From Imperialibacter sp040222385 (GTDB taxonomy: Bacteria > Bacteroidota > Bacteroidia > Cytophagales > Cyclobacteriaceae), in contig NZ_JAVKDF010000017.1 in assembly GCF_040222385.1 (NCBI RefSeq), positions 124,001-188,000 of the forward strand: a DNA stretch of 64,000 bases. Direction: 5' to 3'. A program made the translations under genes and the position numbers. Below, piece by piece: positions 10,543-18,744 of this stretch (the stretch's first letter is position 1; the number at the start of each line of letters is the position of its first letter). The notes under the pieces are model-generated. The model was given only the letters and a program-made list of their open reading frames with translations. It was not told the DNA's origin and did not search any database.

Positions 10543-12438
10543 ATGCGACCGAAATTGTGTCTTGCCGCATTGATGCTTTTTTTCTCCCTAAGCTCAAGCA
10601 GCCAACCCGCCAACATTGACAGTCTTGAAAATGTACTGAAAACCGATATTCCGGACACCAGCCGGATCAACATCCTCAACGAGCTGGCCGAAAAATACCG
10701 CTACTCCAATCCGGAAAAGATCTACCAGTACAGTCATTCGGCCAGGGCAAAAGCACTGACCATAGCGTTCGCAGCAGGCCTCACCAGATCCATGTATAAT
10801 CTGGCTATTTATTACGAGACCTACCGAAACGAAGACTCACTTCAATACTATTTCGAAAAATCCCTGCACCTCTCTGATTCGCTCGGCGACAAAAAATACC
10901 ACACCCTCACCATGAACAGCAGGGGCCTTTATCTGATATCGAAAAGAAGGTTTGAGGAGGCAGTCAACATATTTTATGACGTGCTGAGAAGCCACGAAGA
11001 AGCTGGAAACCCTTATGGAGAAATGGCGGCTCTCAATAACATTGGTCTTGTATTTATGGAACTGCATCAGTATGCTAAGGCGATCTCCAACTTCAAAAAG
11101 GCTTTACCAAAAATTCCAGAGCCGCATCCTGTGGTGCTCAACAACATCGGCTCTTGTTATGGTAGCCTGTCTCGTTACGACTCAGCCGAATACTTTGTCA
11201 CGTGGGGTATAGAACGGGCCAGAACAACCAACAACTTACATGCGGAAGCAAACGGTCTGCACATTCTGGGAACGGTTTACGAGTCAGCGGATGACTACGA
11301 TAGGGCGCTGGAGACGTTCTTGACGGCAGAAAAAATACGTGAGAAAGTGCCTGGCACCGCCATGCAAATAGCCGACCTGACCAATATTTCCAACATTTAC
11401 GCCAAGCTCAAAAACCCGTCGAAAGGTATTGAGTATGGCAACAGAGCATTAAAACTGGCCGAGGACGATCAGGTAGACTACAAGATTGAAAACATATACG
11501 AGGCACTCGCCTTGAACTATGTGGCGGCCGGAAACTTTCAGCAAGCGACAGAATTATACAGGAAGTGGGGTGTTGAAAAAGACTCTTCATATGCGAAAGC
11601 ACAGTCGGAAGCGCTAGCGGAAATGCAAACAAAATATGAAACCGAAAAGAAGGAGCAGGAAATACAGATCAGAGATTTGCAGCTTGCCGAGCAGGCTTTG
11701 CTTATCCAACAAAAGAATCTCCAGCTTTACGCATTCATTGGTGGAGTGGTCGTTTTGCTTATCCTTTTGTACCTGGGCTACAACAGACTAAAACTGCAGC
11801 GAAGGGTGCAGCAACTGGAACTGGTTCAAAAAATTCAGTCAGAGCGAGAACGCATTTCAAGCGATCTCCACGACCACGTAGGCGCTCAGCTGACAAGTAT
11901 TCTCTCTGGTCTGCAGATTACGGATCAAATTGAGGGATTCAGGAAAGATGAAGAAGTGCAAAAAATCGTGAGCAGTTTGAAAGCAGATGCGCAGGATACG
12001 CTCACAAGCCTTCGTGATAGTATCTGGAGCCTGCATCAGAGCGAAATAACCCTGGCAGATTTCGTCGACCACATAGAGAGGTATCTTTCCAGCACCCTTA
12101 AGTACAGGCCGGATCTTTCGTTTGAAATTATCAACCACATCGCCTATCCCTACAAGCTCGCCCCAAGGGAAGCGCTCAACATTACACGGGTAGTGCAGGA
12201 AAGTATTCAAAACATTACCAAACACTCTCAGGCTCGTCGCATCATCTTGGACTTGTCCTTGAAGGATTCCCTGGTGATAAAAATTTCCGACGACGGAGTG
12301 GGATTCGATACCGAAGCCATGGCTAAAGGCGAGCACTATGGCATTGAAAATATGAAACGACGTATGGAGGAAATTGGAGGGGGCTTTAGTATCTCATCCG
12401 TAAAAGATCAGGGTTCCACAATTAGCCTCACAGTCTGA
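10543..12438 (+). CDS. TPR sensor histidine kinase (HisKA_3, NarX/DegS type)
   Basis: 631 aa. A signal peptide (about 1-22) is followed by tandem TPR repeats (about 40-350), a coiled-coil stretch rich in E/Q/K, one membrane helix (about 396-416, FIGGVVVLLILLYLGY) and a cytoplasmic kinase core. The phosphoacceptor lies in ERISSDLHDHVGAQL (His about 443), typical of HisKA_3. The HATPase domain shows an N-box (VQESIQNITKHS), DDGVGFD and YGIENMKRRMEEIGG. The periplasmic TPR domain is presumably the sensor; its ligand is unknown. A LuxR-type response regulator starts 67 bp downstream and is almost certainly the partner. The divergent neighbour is the giant surface protein, a plausible target. Confidence 0.92.
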   Translation: MRPKLCLAALMLFFSLSSSSQPANIDSLENVLKTDIPDTSRINILNELAEKYRYSNPEKIYQYSHSARAKALTIAFAAGLTRSMYNLAIYYETYRNEDSLQYYFEKSLHLSDSLGDKKYHTLTMNSRGLYLISKRRFEEAVNIFYDVLRSHEEAGNPYGEMAALNNIGLVFMELHQYAKAISNFKKALPKIPEPHPVVLNNIGSCYGSLSRYDSAEYFVTWGIERARTTNNLHAEANGLHILGTVYESADDYDRALETFLTAEKIREKVPGTAMQIADLTNISNIYAKLKNPSKGIEYGNRALKLAEDDQVDYKIENIYEALALNYVAAGNFQQATELYRKWGVEKDSSYAKAQSEALAEMQTKYETEKKEQEIQIRDLQLAEQALLIQQKNLQLYAFIGGVVVLLILLYLGYNRLKLQRRVQQLELVQKIQSERERISSDLHDHVGAQLTSILSGLQITDQIEGFRKDEEVQKIVSSLKADAQDTLTSLRDSIWSLHQSEITLADFVDHIERYLSSTLKYRPDLSFEIINHIAYPYKLAPREALNITRVVQESIQNITKHSQARRIILDLSLKDSLVIKISDDGVGFDTEAMAKGEHYGIENMKRRMEEIGGGFSISSVKDQGSTISLTV

Positions 12439-12505
12439 TTTACCCCAAATTGGGTATTGGGCCAATTGGTTCTTTACCCCACCTTTGACACTGAACAAAA
12501 AAGCT

Positions 12506-13228
12506 ATGGCTATTCGTATTGCATTGGTTGAGGATAATCCGTCGCTGCGAAAGCGATTCATCGACAACTTTAAATATTTCCAGAGTATTGACCTGGTAAT
12601 TGTCAGTCCAACCGGGGAGGATTTTCTCGGCAAAATAGAACAGGCCACTGCAAAAGAGCTACCTCAGGTGGTTCTCATGGACATTGAATTGCCCGGCATC
12701 GATGGAATAGAAACGACCAGCCGCCTTAAACAGTCGCTGCCAGATATTGAAGTGATGATGCTCACGGTGTTTGAGCAGCCCGACAAAATATTCAGCTCGC
12801 TGAAAGCCGGGGCGGTGGGCTACATGCTGAAGGATGAAAGCCCAGCTAATATTGTAAAAGCTATTGAAGAACTGCTGGAGGGCGGTGCTCCGATGTCGAG
12901 AACTATCGCCCGCAAAATGATCGGCTTGATTAGTTCAGACCCAAACCTCGGCGAGGATTCGAAACTGAAAGATCAGGCCATTCAGGAATACGGGCTCTCT
13001 GAGCAGGAAGTGAAAATAATCCAGCGGCTTGTGGACGGAAACAACTACCTCGGTATAGCTGAAGGGCTCTTTATCAGCCCTCATACCGTAAAAACACACA
13101 TCAAGAACATCTACAGGAAACTTCATGTGCACAGTCGGGCCTCGGCAGTGAAGCTGGCCATTGACAAGAAAATAGTGGGAATGGTGACGTTGGTTTTGGC
13201 TGCCGCTGTAAAACTGCTGTCGGTCTAG
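12506..13228 (+). CDS. LuxR/NarL-family response regulator
   Basis: 240 aa from the ATG at 12506; an upstream TTG at 12485 is in frame but would add seven residues before the conserved MAIRIALVEDN opening. Receiver domain residues 1-120: acidic pocket E9/D10, phosphoacceptor D59 in VLMDIELPG, T87, and K109 in GYMLKDES. The LuxR helix-turn-helix is at about 165-220 (LSEQEVKIIQRLVDG, ISPHTVKTHIKNIYRKL). After it comes an unusual hydrophobic tail (IVGMVTLVLAAAVKLLSV). It forms a two-gene operon with the kinase. Its stop codon overlaps the stop of the convergent thioredoxin-like gene by 4 bp. Confidence 0.92.
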   Translation: MAIRIALVEDNPSLRKRFIDNFKYFQSIDLVIVSPTGEDFLGKIEQATAKELPQVVLMDIELPGIDGIETTSRLKQSLPDIEVMMLTVFEQPDKIFSSLKAGAVGYMLKDESPANIVKAIEELLEGGAPMSRTIARKMIGLISSDPNLGEDSKLKDQAIQEYGLSEQEVKIIQRLVDGNNYLGIAEGLFISPHTVKTHIKNIYRKLHVHSRASAVKLAIDKKIVGMVTLVLAAAVKLLSV

Positions 13229-13785
13229 CTCTTCCACTTAATATTGCAACCCATCGACGGCAGCTGCTCCTCCTCACCCACTGTCTTGTCGAGCAAAACA
13301 GCATCCAGCGCATTTCGTAAGTCTTTTCCAGTCAGCTGCTGTCCATTTCTCGGTGTGCTGGCATCAAGCCGCCCTCTGTAAACACATTTCAAGTCGGCAT
13401 CAAACACATAAAAATCCGGTGTGCATGCTGCTTGATAAGCTTTGGCAACCTCCTGGGTTTCATCGTACAAATAAGGAAAGGGGAAAGCCTTCTCTCTGGC
13501 CATGATCTTCATTTGCTCCGGGCTATCCTCGGGATAGTTCACCACGTCGTTTGAGCTGATGGCCACAAAACTGATGCCCTTCGATTGATATTCGCCAGCA
13601 ATCGCCAACACCTCGTCCAATACATGAATGACATAGGGGCAATGATTACAAATAAACATCACCACGGTGCCCTTGTCGCCTTTGACGTCATTTAGGGACG
13701 CCATCTTGTCAGAAGCGGTATCTAAAAGTTTAAAATCCGGGGCTTTGGTTCCCAGCGGGAGCATCGTAGAATAAGTACTGGCCAT
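13225..13785 (-). CDS. Thioredoxin-like / AhpC-TSA family protein
   Basis: 186 aa, no signal peptide, so probably cytoplasmic. The N-terminus GTKAPDFKLLDT is typical of AhpC/TSA-type thioredoxin folds. The active-site region is FICNHCPYV, with C46 and C49 in a CxxC arrangement; the usual WCxxC tryptophan is replaced. A probable cis-proline follows in CTPDFYV. This is the redoxin family often annotated as thioredoxin family protein; the substrate is unknown. The gene is convergent with the response regulator and the two stop codons overlap (CTAG at 13225-13228). No terminator is visible between them. Confidence 0.85.
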   Translation of the reverse strand: MASTYSTMLPLGTKAPDFKLLDTASDKMASLNDVKGDKGTVVMFICNHCPYVIHVLDEVLAIAGEYQSKGISFVAISSNDVVNYPEDSPEQMKIMAREKAFPFPYLYDETQEVAKAYQAACTPDFYVFDADLKCVYRGRLDASTPRNGQQLTGKDLRNALDAVLLDKTVGEEEQLPSMGCNIKWKS

Positions 13786-13940
13786 TTTTTGACTTTTGTT
13801 TACATAAAGGCCTAAACATGCAAAAAGTTCTGAAAATGAAGAAATATGCTAAAATTACCTTCTGTAAAAAGCCCTGTTGGGTGGGTCGCCACTTATCTCT
13901 ATCTTGATGAACATCTTCGAAAACTTAGTATATCCAAACC

Positions 13941-15551
13941 ATGAGGCGACTTAAGAAACAGACCATATTCATTTCAGCTTTAGCGCTTTTTCAAATATTT
14001 TCCATTGGCGTTTCTGCTCAAAGGAGAAGTATTACCCCATCGCCAGCCAGAGCGGAGGGCGACGGCCCCTACACACAACTTATTATCCGTGGTGCCATCA
14101 TGGTCAACGGCACCGGGGCGCCTCCAATCGGGCCGGTGGATATCGTTATCGAACAAAATAAAATCAAAAGTATCCAGACCGTTGGCTATCCTGGTGTTGA
14201 GATCAACGCCGAAAGACGCCCAAAACTCAAAGAGGGCGGGAAGGAAATCGATGCAGCGGGCATGTATGTGCTTCCCGGGTTTATCGATATGCACGGGCAT
14301 ATCGGCGGCGTGACGCAGGGAACTCCAGCTGAGTATGTCTTCAAACTCTGGATGGCGCATGGCATCACAACGATTCGAGAACCTTCGGCCGGCAACGGCC
14401 TGGACTGGACACTTGAGCACAAACGAAAAAGCCTGAAAAACGAAATCACTGCTCCCCGTATCCTAGCTTACACGGCGTTTGGGATGGGTAAAGAAGGGGG
14501 TATCAATAGCCCGGAAGAAGCCAGACTTTGGGTGCAGGAAAATGCTAAAAAAGGAGCAGACGGCATCAAATTTTTTGGTGCCAGCCCCGACATTATGGAA
14601 GCTGCACTGCGAGAGAATAAGCGGCTTGGTCTGAGAGCTGCCTGCCACCATGCCCAAATGGACGTGGCCCGGGCCAATGTGCTCAACACTGCCAGCTGGG
14701 GCCTCACCAGCATGGAGCACTGGTATGGCCTTCCCGAGGCTATGTTCGACAACCGCACCATTCAGGATTTCCGACTCGACTACAACTATCAAAACGAACA
14801 GCACCGCTTCGGCGAAGCCGGAAAGCTTTGGAAACAGGCAGCGGCACCCCATTCAGAAAAATGGAACGCAGTGATGGACTCACTCATTGAGCTCGACTTC
14901 ACATTAGATCCCACCTTCAATATTTACGAAGCCAACCGTGATTTGATGAGGGCCCGCACTGCAGAATGGCACCAGGACTACACACTTCCCTCGCTATGGG
15001 ATTTCTACCAGCCGAGCATGCAATCGCATGGCTCTTACTGGCACTACTGGGGCACCGAAGAAGAAATTCAGTGGAAGGAGAACTATCGGCTTTGGATGAC
15101 TTTTGTAAATGAATACAAAAACCGGGGTGGCAGGGTAACTACCGGTTCGGACTCTGGTTTCATCTTCCAGCTATATGGCTTTGCCTACATCAGGGAAATG
15201 GAACTGCTAAGAGAAGCCGGTTTCCATCCTTTGGAGATTATTCGTTCTGCTACTTTGTATGGAGCGCAGGCACTAGGCATGGAAAAGGAGATTGGTAGCA
15301 TCGAAGTAGGTAAGCTGGCCGACCTTGTGATAATAGAAGAGAATCCGCTGCAAAACCTTCAGGTACTTTACGGAACAGGTGCCATTAAATTGACGGAAGA
15401 TAATGAAGTTGTAAGAGTTGGTGGCGTGAAGTATACGATCAAAGACGGAATTATTTACGATGCCAGACAGCTGCTGGAGGACGTGAAAACGATGGTGACG
15501 GAATCCAAGGAGGCAACCGGTAAGGCCATCAAGCAACCGGGCGTCAACTAA
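13941..15551 (+). CDS. Secreted metal-dependent amidohydrolase
   Basis: 536 aa. A signal peptide (about 1-26, ending VSA-Q) suggests export. The amidohydrolase fold is shown by the HxH metal motif in PGFIDMHGHIGG (H118, H120), a likely carboxylated lysine in GADGIKFFG, histidines in ACHHAQ and SMEHWYG, and the catalytic Asp in TTGSDSG. The C-terminal GSIEVGKLADLVIIEENPL is the standard small beta-domain of imidazolonepropionase-like hydrolases. Substrate is not predictable; exported members often act on peptides or cyclic amides. It stands alone, 155 bp from the divergent thioredoxin-like gene. Confidence 0.88.
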   Translation: MRRLKKQTIFISALALFQIFSIGVSAQRRSITPSPARAEGDGPYTQLIIRGAIMVNGTGAPPIGPVDIVIEQNKIKSIQTVGYPGVEINAERRPKLKEGGKEIDAAGMYVLPGFIDMHGHIGGVTQGTPAEYVFKLWMAHGITTIREPSAGNGLDWTLEHKRKSLKNEITAPRILAYTAFGMGKEGGINSPEEARLWVQENAKKGADGIKFFGASPDIMEAALRENKRLGLRAACHHAQMDVARANVLNTASWGLTSMEHWYGLPEAMFDNRTIQDFRLDYNYQNEQHRFGEAGKLWKQAAAPHSEKWNAVMDSLIELDFTLDPTFNIYEANRDLMRARTAEWHQDYTLPSLWDFYQPSMQSHGSYWHYWGTEEEIQWKENYRLWMTFVNEYKNRGGRVTTGSDSGFIFQLYGFAYIREMELLREAGFHPLEIIRSATLYGAQALGMEKEIGSIEVGKLADLVIIEENPLQNLQVLYGTGAIKLTEDNEVVRVGGVKYTIKDGIIYDARQLLEDVKTMVTESKEATGKAIKQPGVN

Positions 15552-15679
15552 AATTTTAGCACCAGAGCATTTAATAACTGCTTAGAAACGAAGTAAACCT
15601 GTTAAAATTATCTTTTTTCAAGATTTTTTAGTATTATGAAGATTATTTGAAGCATCGCCTATTATTATAGTATTATTAA

Positions 15680-16726
15680 ATGAGTATCCCTGATCAACCC
15701 TTTTTTCCAAAACCTATTTTTGAAAAATTTCCTCTTTCAGCGATAGTCGCTTTTGCAGTCCTACAGGTTCTTTTATTCGGTTGTATCCCCACTGAACCGA
15801 GCAGTGACGGGAAAAAAGACGGGACAGTAGAGACAGCTCAAGCTTCCGTAGAAACTGATGAGGAACCCTACGAGGCACTTTCTCTTCTGGGTAAGAAACT
15901 AAAAAGACCTGAGCTTTCTGACAAACAACGAGCGGCACTCGAAGAAAATCTCGCAAAGGCAAAGACAAATTTCGATGCGTATCCTGACAGCCTGGACTTT
16001 ATCATTTGGTATGGTAGAAGACTTGCCTACATGTCGATGTACAAAGAGGCCATACAGGTATACACCGACGGACTAAGAGAATTTCCTGATTCGTACAGGA
16101 TCTACCGCCACAGGGGCCACCGGTATATTTCCATCAGGCAGTTTGACGATGCCATCAGGGATTTGGAGAAGGCTGCTTTTTATATGCGTGGCGAAGAAAC
16201 GATGATCGAAAAAGATGGGATACCTAATAAGCTTAATATACCGCTGTCAAGTACGCAGTTCAATGTTTGGTATCATCTAGGACTTGCCTACTATTTGAAA
16301 GGCAACTACGATAAGGCTATTTCAGCTTACAAAAAATGTATGGAATTCTCTACCAACGATGACCTGCTGGTGGCTACCTCCGATTGGATGTACATCACCT
16401 ACAGGAAGCTGGGGAATCCACAATCAGCTGACAAAGTGCTTGAGGCGATCAATCCAAAAATGAAAATCATAGAGAATGAGTCTTATCACAAACGGCTTCT
16501 TATGTACAAGGGCCTTCTAAAGCCGGAGGATGTCCTTAGCACTGACGAGGAAGATGGGGTTCAGCTCGCCACACAGGGTTATGGGGTGGCCAACTGGTAC
16601 CTTCTCAACGGCAACATCGAAAAAGGCCGAGACATTCTGGAGAAAGTGGTCGCCGGGGAAAGCTGGTCCGCCTTTGGATACATCGCCTCCGAGGTTGAGC
16701 TTACCAACCTGCAAGCCTTACTTTAA
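15680..16726 (+). CDS. TPR-containing lipoprotein
   Basis: 348 aa. A long N-terminal hydrophobic segment ends in LLFGC (Cys35), a lipobox-like site, so it is probably a lipoprotein. The rest is helical with TPR signatures, for example YKEAIQVYTDGLREFPDSYR, YISIRQFDDAIRDLEKAA and YLKGNYDKAISAYKKCMEF. No catalytic domain is seen; a scaffold or protein-interaction role is likely. It follows the amidohydrolase by 128 bp on the same strand. Its last 9 bp overlap the end of the convergent phosphodiesterase gene. Confidence 0.8.
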   Translation: MSIPDQPFFPKPIFEKFPLSAIVAFAVLQVLLFGCIPTEPSSDGKKDGTVETAQASVETDEEPYEALSLLGKKLKRPELSDKQRAALEENLAKAKTNFDAYPDSLDFIIWYGRRLAYMSMYKEAIQVYTDGLREFPDSYRIYRHRGHRYISIRQFDDAIRDLEKAAFYMRGEETMIEKDGIPNKLNIPLSSTQFNVWYHLGLAYYLKGNYDKAISAYKKCMEFSTNDDLLVATSDWMYITYRKLGNPQSADKVLEAINPKMKIIENESYHKRLLMYKGLLKPEDVLSTDEEDGVQLATQGYGVANWYLLNGNIEKGRDILEKVVAGESWSAFGYIASEVELTNLQALL

Positions 16727-17596
16727 TTCGTTTCTTAGGGCCAGGGCTACATCCGGGTAATTCGTGATGACGCCATCAACTCCCATGCCCAACACTTTCA
16801 CCATTTCGTCCGTTGTATTAACTGTATACGGAATGACGGTCAAACCATCATCGTGGTGTCGTTTGACCAGCGAAGCATTGATCATTTTGTGGTAGTAGTT
16901 CATAGACTCCACATGCGCAGTGGAAGCTCGTCCAAGTCTGAACTTATTGTCCTTATGAAACGGGATAAAGAAAAGTGAGGTTTGGCTGACAAGCAGCTTT
17001 TGCAAGGGTATGTTGTAGCCACTGGCATGTGCCTCCTCCAGGTATTTTGAGTCAAACGACTGAATGATGCACCACTCTTCGGCTCCGTATTTGCGCACCT
17101 CCTCAGCCACCTGTTTTCCAAGCCCATCGTAAAGCCCTTCTTTTGGCCATTTGATTTCGATCAAAACCTTCACTTCACCGTTGATGCCTACAATGACTTC
17201 CGCCAGTGAGGGTACCAACTCACCCTTGAATGCTTCGCCAAACCAGCTGCCTGCATCCAGCTCCCTAATTTCATCAAAAGTCATGGCTGAAATAGCACCT
17301 GAGCCATTGGTGGTCCTGTCCACTGTGGCATCGTGCATGACTATGAGATGCCCATCTTTACTTCTGTGAACGTCCAACTCAATCACATCAGCTCCCAACT
17401 CTATTGCCTTACGGAACGATGCCATGGTGTTCTCAGGTGCATGCCCGGCGGCACCACGGTGCCCGACGATTAGAAAGTCTTTCTGTTGGATATAATTCAC
17501 ATTGTTTACCTCCATGTGATTGGCAATTACTGGCCAAAAGAACCAAATTAACCCAGTAACAACCAGAAGAATGCCGCCGAGAATAAATTTCAACAT
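16718..17596 (-). CDS. Glycerophosphodiester phosphodiesterase
   Basis: 292 aa. An N-terminal membrane anchor (about 5-25, LGGILLVVTGLIWFFWPVIA) precedes a GDPD domain: GHRGAAGHAPENTMASF (catalytic His46), ELDVHRSKDGHLIVMHD and the closing VDGVITNYPDVA. It hydrolyses glycerophosphodiesters to glycerol-3-phosphate and an alcohol; the anchor puts it at the membrane, facing the periplasm by topology. It lies 37 bp downstream of the Omp85-like gene and is probably the third gene of an aspS operon. The 3' end overlaps the convergent TPR lipoprotein gene. Confidence 0.92.
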   Translation of the reverse strand: MLKFILGGILLVVTGLIWFFWPVIANHMEVNNVNYIQQKDFLIVGHRGAAGHAPENTMASFRKAIELGADVIELDVHRSKDGHLIVMHDATVDRTTNGSGAISAMTFDEIRELDAGSWFGEAFKGELVPSLAEVIVGINGEVKVLIEIKWPKEGLYDGLGKQVAEEVRKYGAEEWCIIQSFDSKYLEEAHASGYNIPLQKLLVSQTSLFFIPFHKDNKFRLGRASTAHVESMNYYHKMINASLVKRHHDDGLTVIPYTVNTTDEMVKVLGMGVDGVITNYPDVALALRNELK

Positions 17597-17633
17597 AGGA
17601 TTGGTTTTGAGGATAATTTAAGCAATTAAGAGG

Positions 17634-18743
17634 TCAAAATGCCTCGGCAACGTTGAGATAAACAGCATAGAAACCATCAGTTGCCACACCGAAATCGAGT
17701 CGGAGGTTGAGCTTTTGGTCCTTTATCGGGCTGAATCGCCCGCCAGCGCCAACCACAGCTTTTACCGGAGTTTGAAAAGCCGAAGCTATGCCGGGGGAAA
17801 CATTTCCGACACCAGCAAAAAGCACGCCTCCCAGCCTCCAAAAAAGCGTTCTTCTCCCCTCCACCTGAAAATACCAGGAGACTTTGTCACGGTACAGGTT
17901 TTCATTCTTAATTCCTCTTAGTCTATCGTTTCCACCTAACTGCGGAAGCCTGTAAAACGGGATATTGTTACCGGCCACTGAGTTAATCACAAGCTGTAGC
18001 CCCAAAACATGCTTTGGCGAGATAACTTCCCGAAAGTACCTTGTGTCAATATTCAACTGTGCAAAGGAATAGTTGCTGCCTACTACTTTACTAAAGTAAT
18101 GGAGGTTGCTGGTCACGTACCATCCTTTTGAAGGGTAAAGGACATTGTCTCTGGTGTCGTAGATAAATATCGGCCCCAGACCATTCGTCCAGCCGCCATC
18201 GGTTCCCGATACTGCTCCTGTCTCCAGCACTGCCCCATCTTTGAAGTCGCTTAGCTTATCATACCTGAAGTCGTATGACAGTCCAAAAAAGTATTTTTCG
18301 TCCCTGATCTTCATCCAGCGACCATTAAGCTGGCCAAACTGATCCAGAAACATTTCCAGGTCATCCGGGTGTGTGTCATTGCCAATACCGAAAAAAAAGT
18401 CAGGGTAGTTCCGTATCCGCAGGGTATTACTCAGGTAGGTAGCGTTTTGGAAATATTGCTCCGACCTGAGGGAACTGATTATCTGTTTGTTGGCAGTGTA
18501 AATAAATATAGGAGCCAGCGTGCTGGGCCGCCTGAAGCTGCTTGTGTCCACCTGCTTCTCGGGCAAAATCCACATGCCCATAAAGCCACCGAAGAACCTT
18601 GACTCAGGCGAATAACCCAGAATTGGGGCGGCTATAACCCTTCCTCTTTTTTTTGTAACTGAATCCGTTTCTTCCACGGTTTGGCACAGCCCGTCCCATG
18701 GCAGCAACAGAACAAGTAAAAAGGGAAAGTGAGAACACTTCAT
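17634..18743 (-). CDS. BamA/TamA-like outer membrane beta-barrel protein
   Basis: 369 aa from the ATG at 18743, which lies directly after the aspS stop and gives a clean signal peptide (MKCSHFPFLLVLLLPWDGLC). An ATG at 18758 would overlap aspS. The body resembles the surface-antigen (D15) barrel of the Omp85 superfamily: GPIFIYDTRDNVLYPSKGWY near the middle, LPQLGGNDRLRGIKN, and a final beta-strand ending in aromatic VYLNVAEAF. No POTRA domains are present, so it is a short barrel-only member. Role unknown; such proteins are often called BamA/TamA family. Confidence 0.82.
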   Translation of the reverse strand: MKCSHFPFLLVLLLPWDGLCQTVEETDSVTKKRGRVIAAPILGYSPESRFFGGFMGMWILPEKQVDTSSFRRPSTLAPIFIYTANKQIISSLRSEQYFQNATYLSNTLRIRNYPDFFFGIGNDTHPDDLEMFLDQFGQLNGRWMKIRDEKYFFGLSYDFRYDKLSDFKDGAVLETGAVSGTDGGWTNGLGPIFIYDTRDNVLYPSKGWYVTSNLHYFSKVVGSNYSFAQLNIDTRYFREVISPKHVLGLQLVINSVAGNNIPFYRLPQLGGNDRLRGIKNENLYRDKVSWYFQVEGRRTLFWRLGGVLFAGVGNVSPGIASAFQTPVKAVVGAGGRFSPIKDQKLNLRLDFGVATDGFYAVYLNVAEAF

Positions 18744-18744
18744 C

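Noticed and set aside
10337..10573. 78-codon plus ORF in the spacer before the histidine kinase
   Set aside because: It overlaps the kinase start in another frame and runs through the inverted repeat; no coding signal or homology is recognisable.
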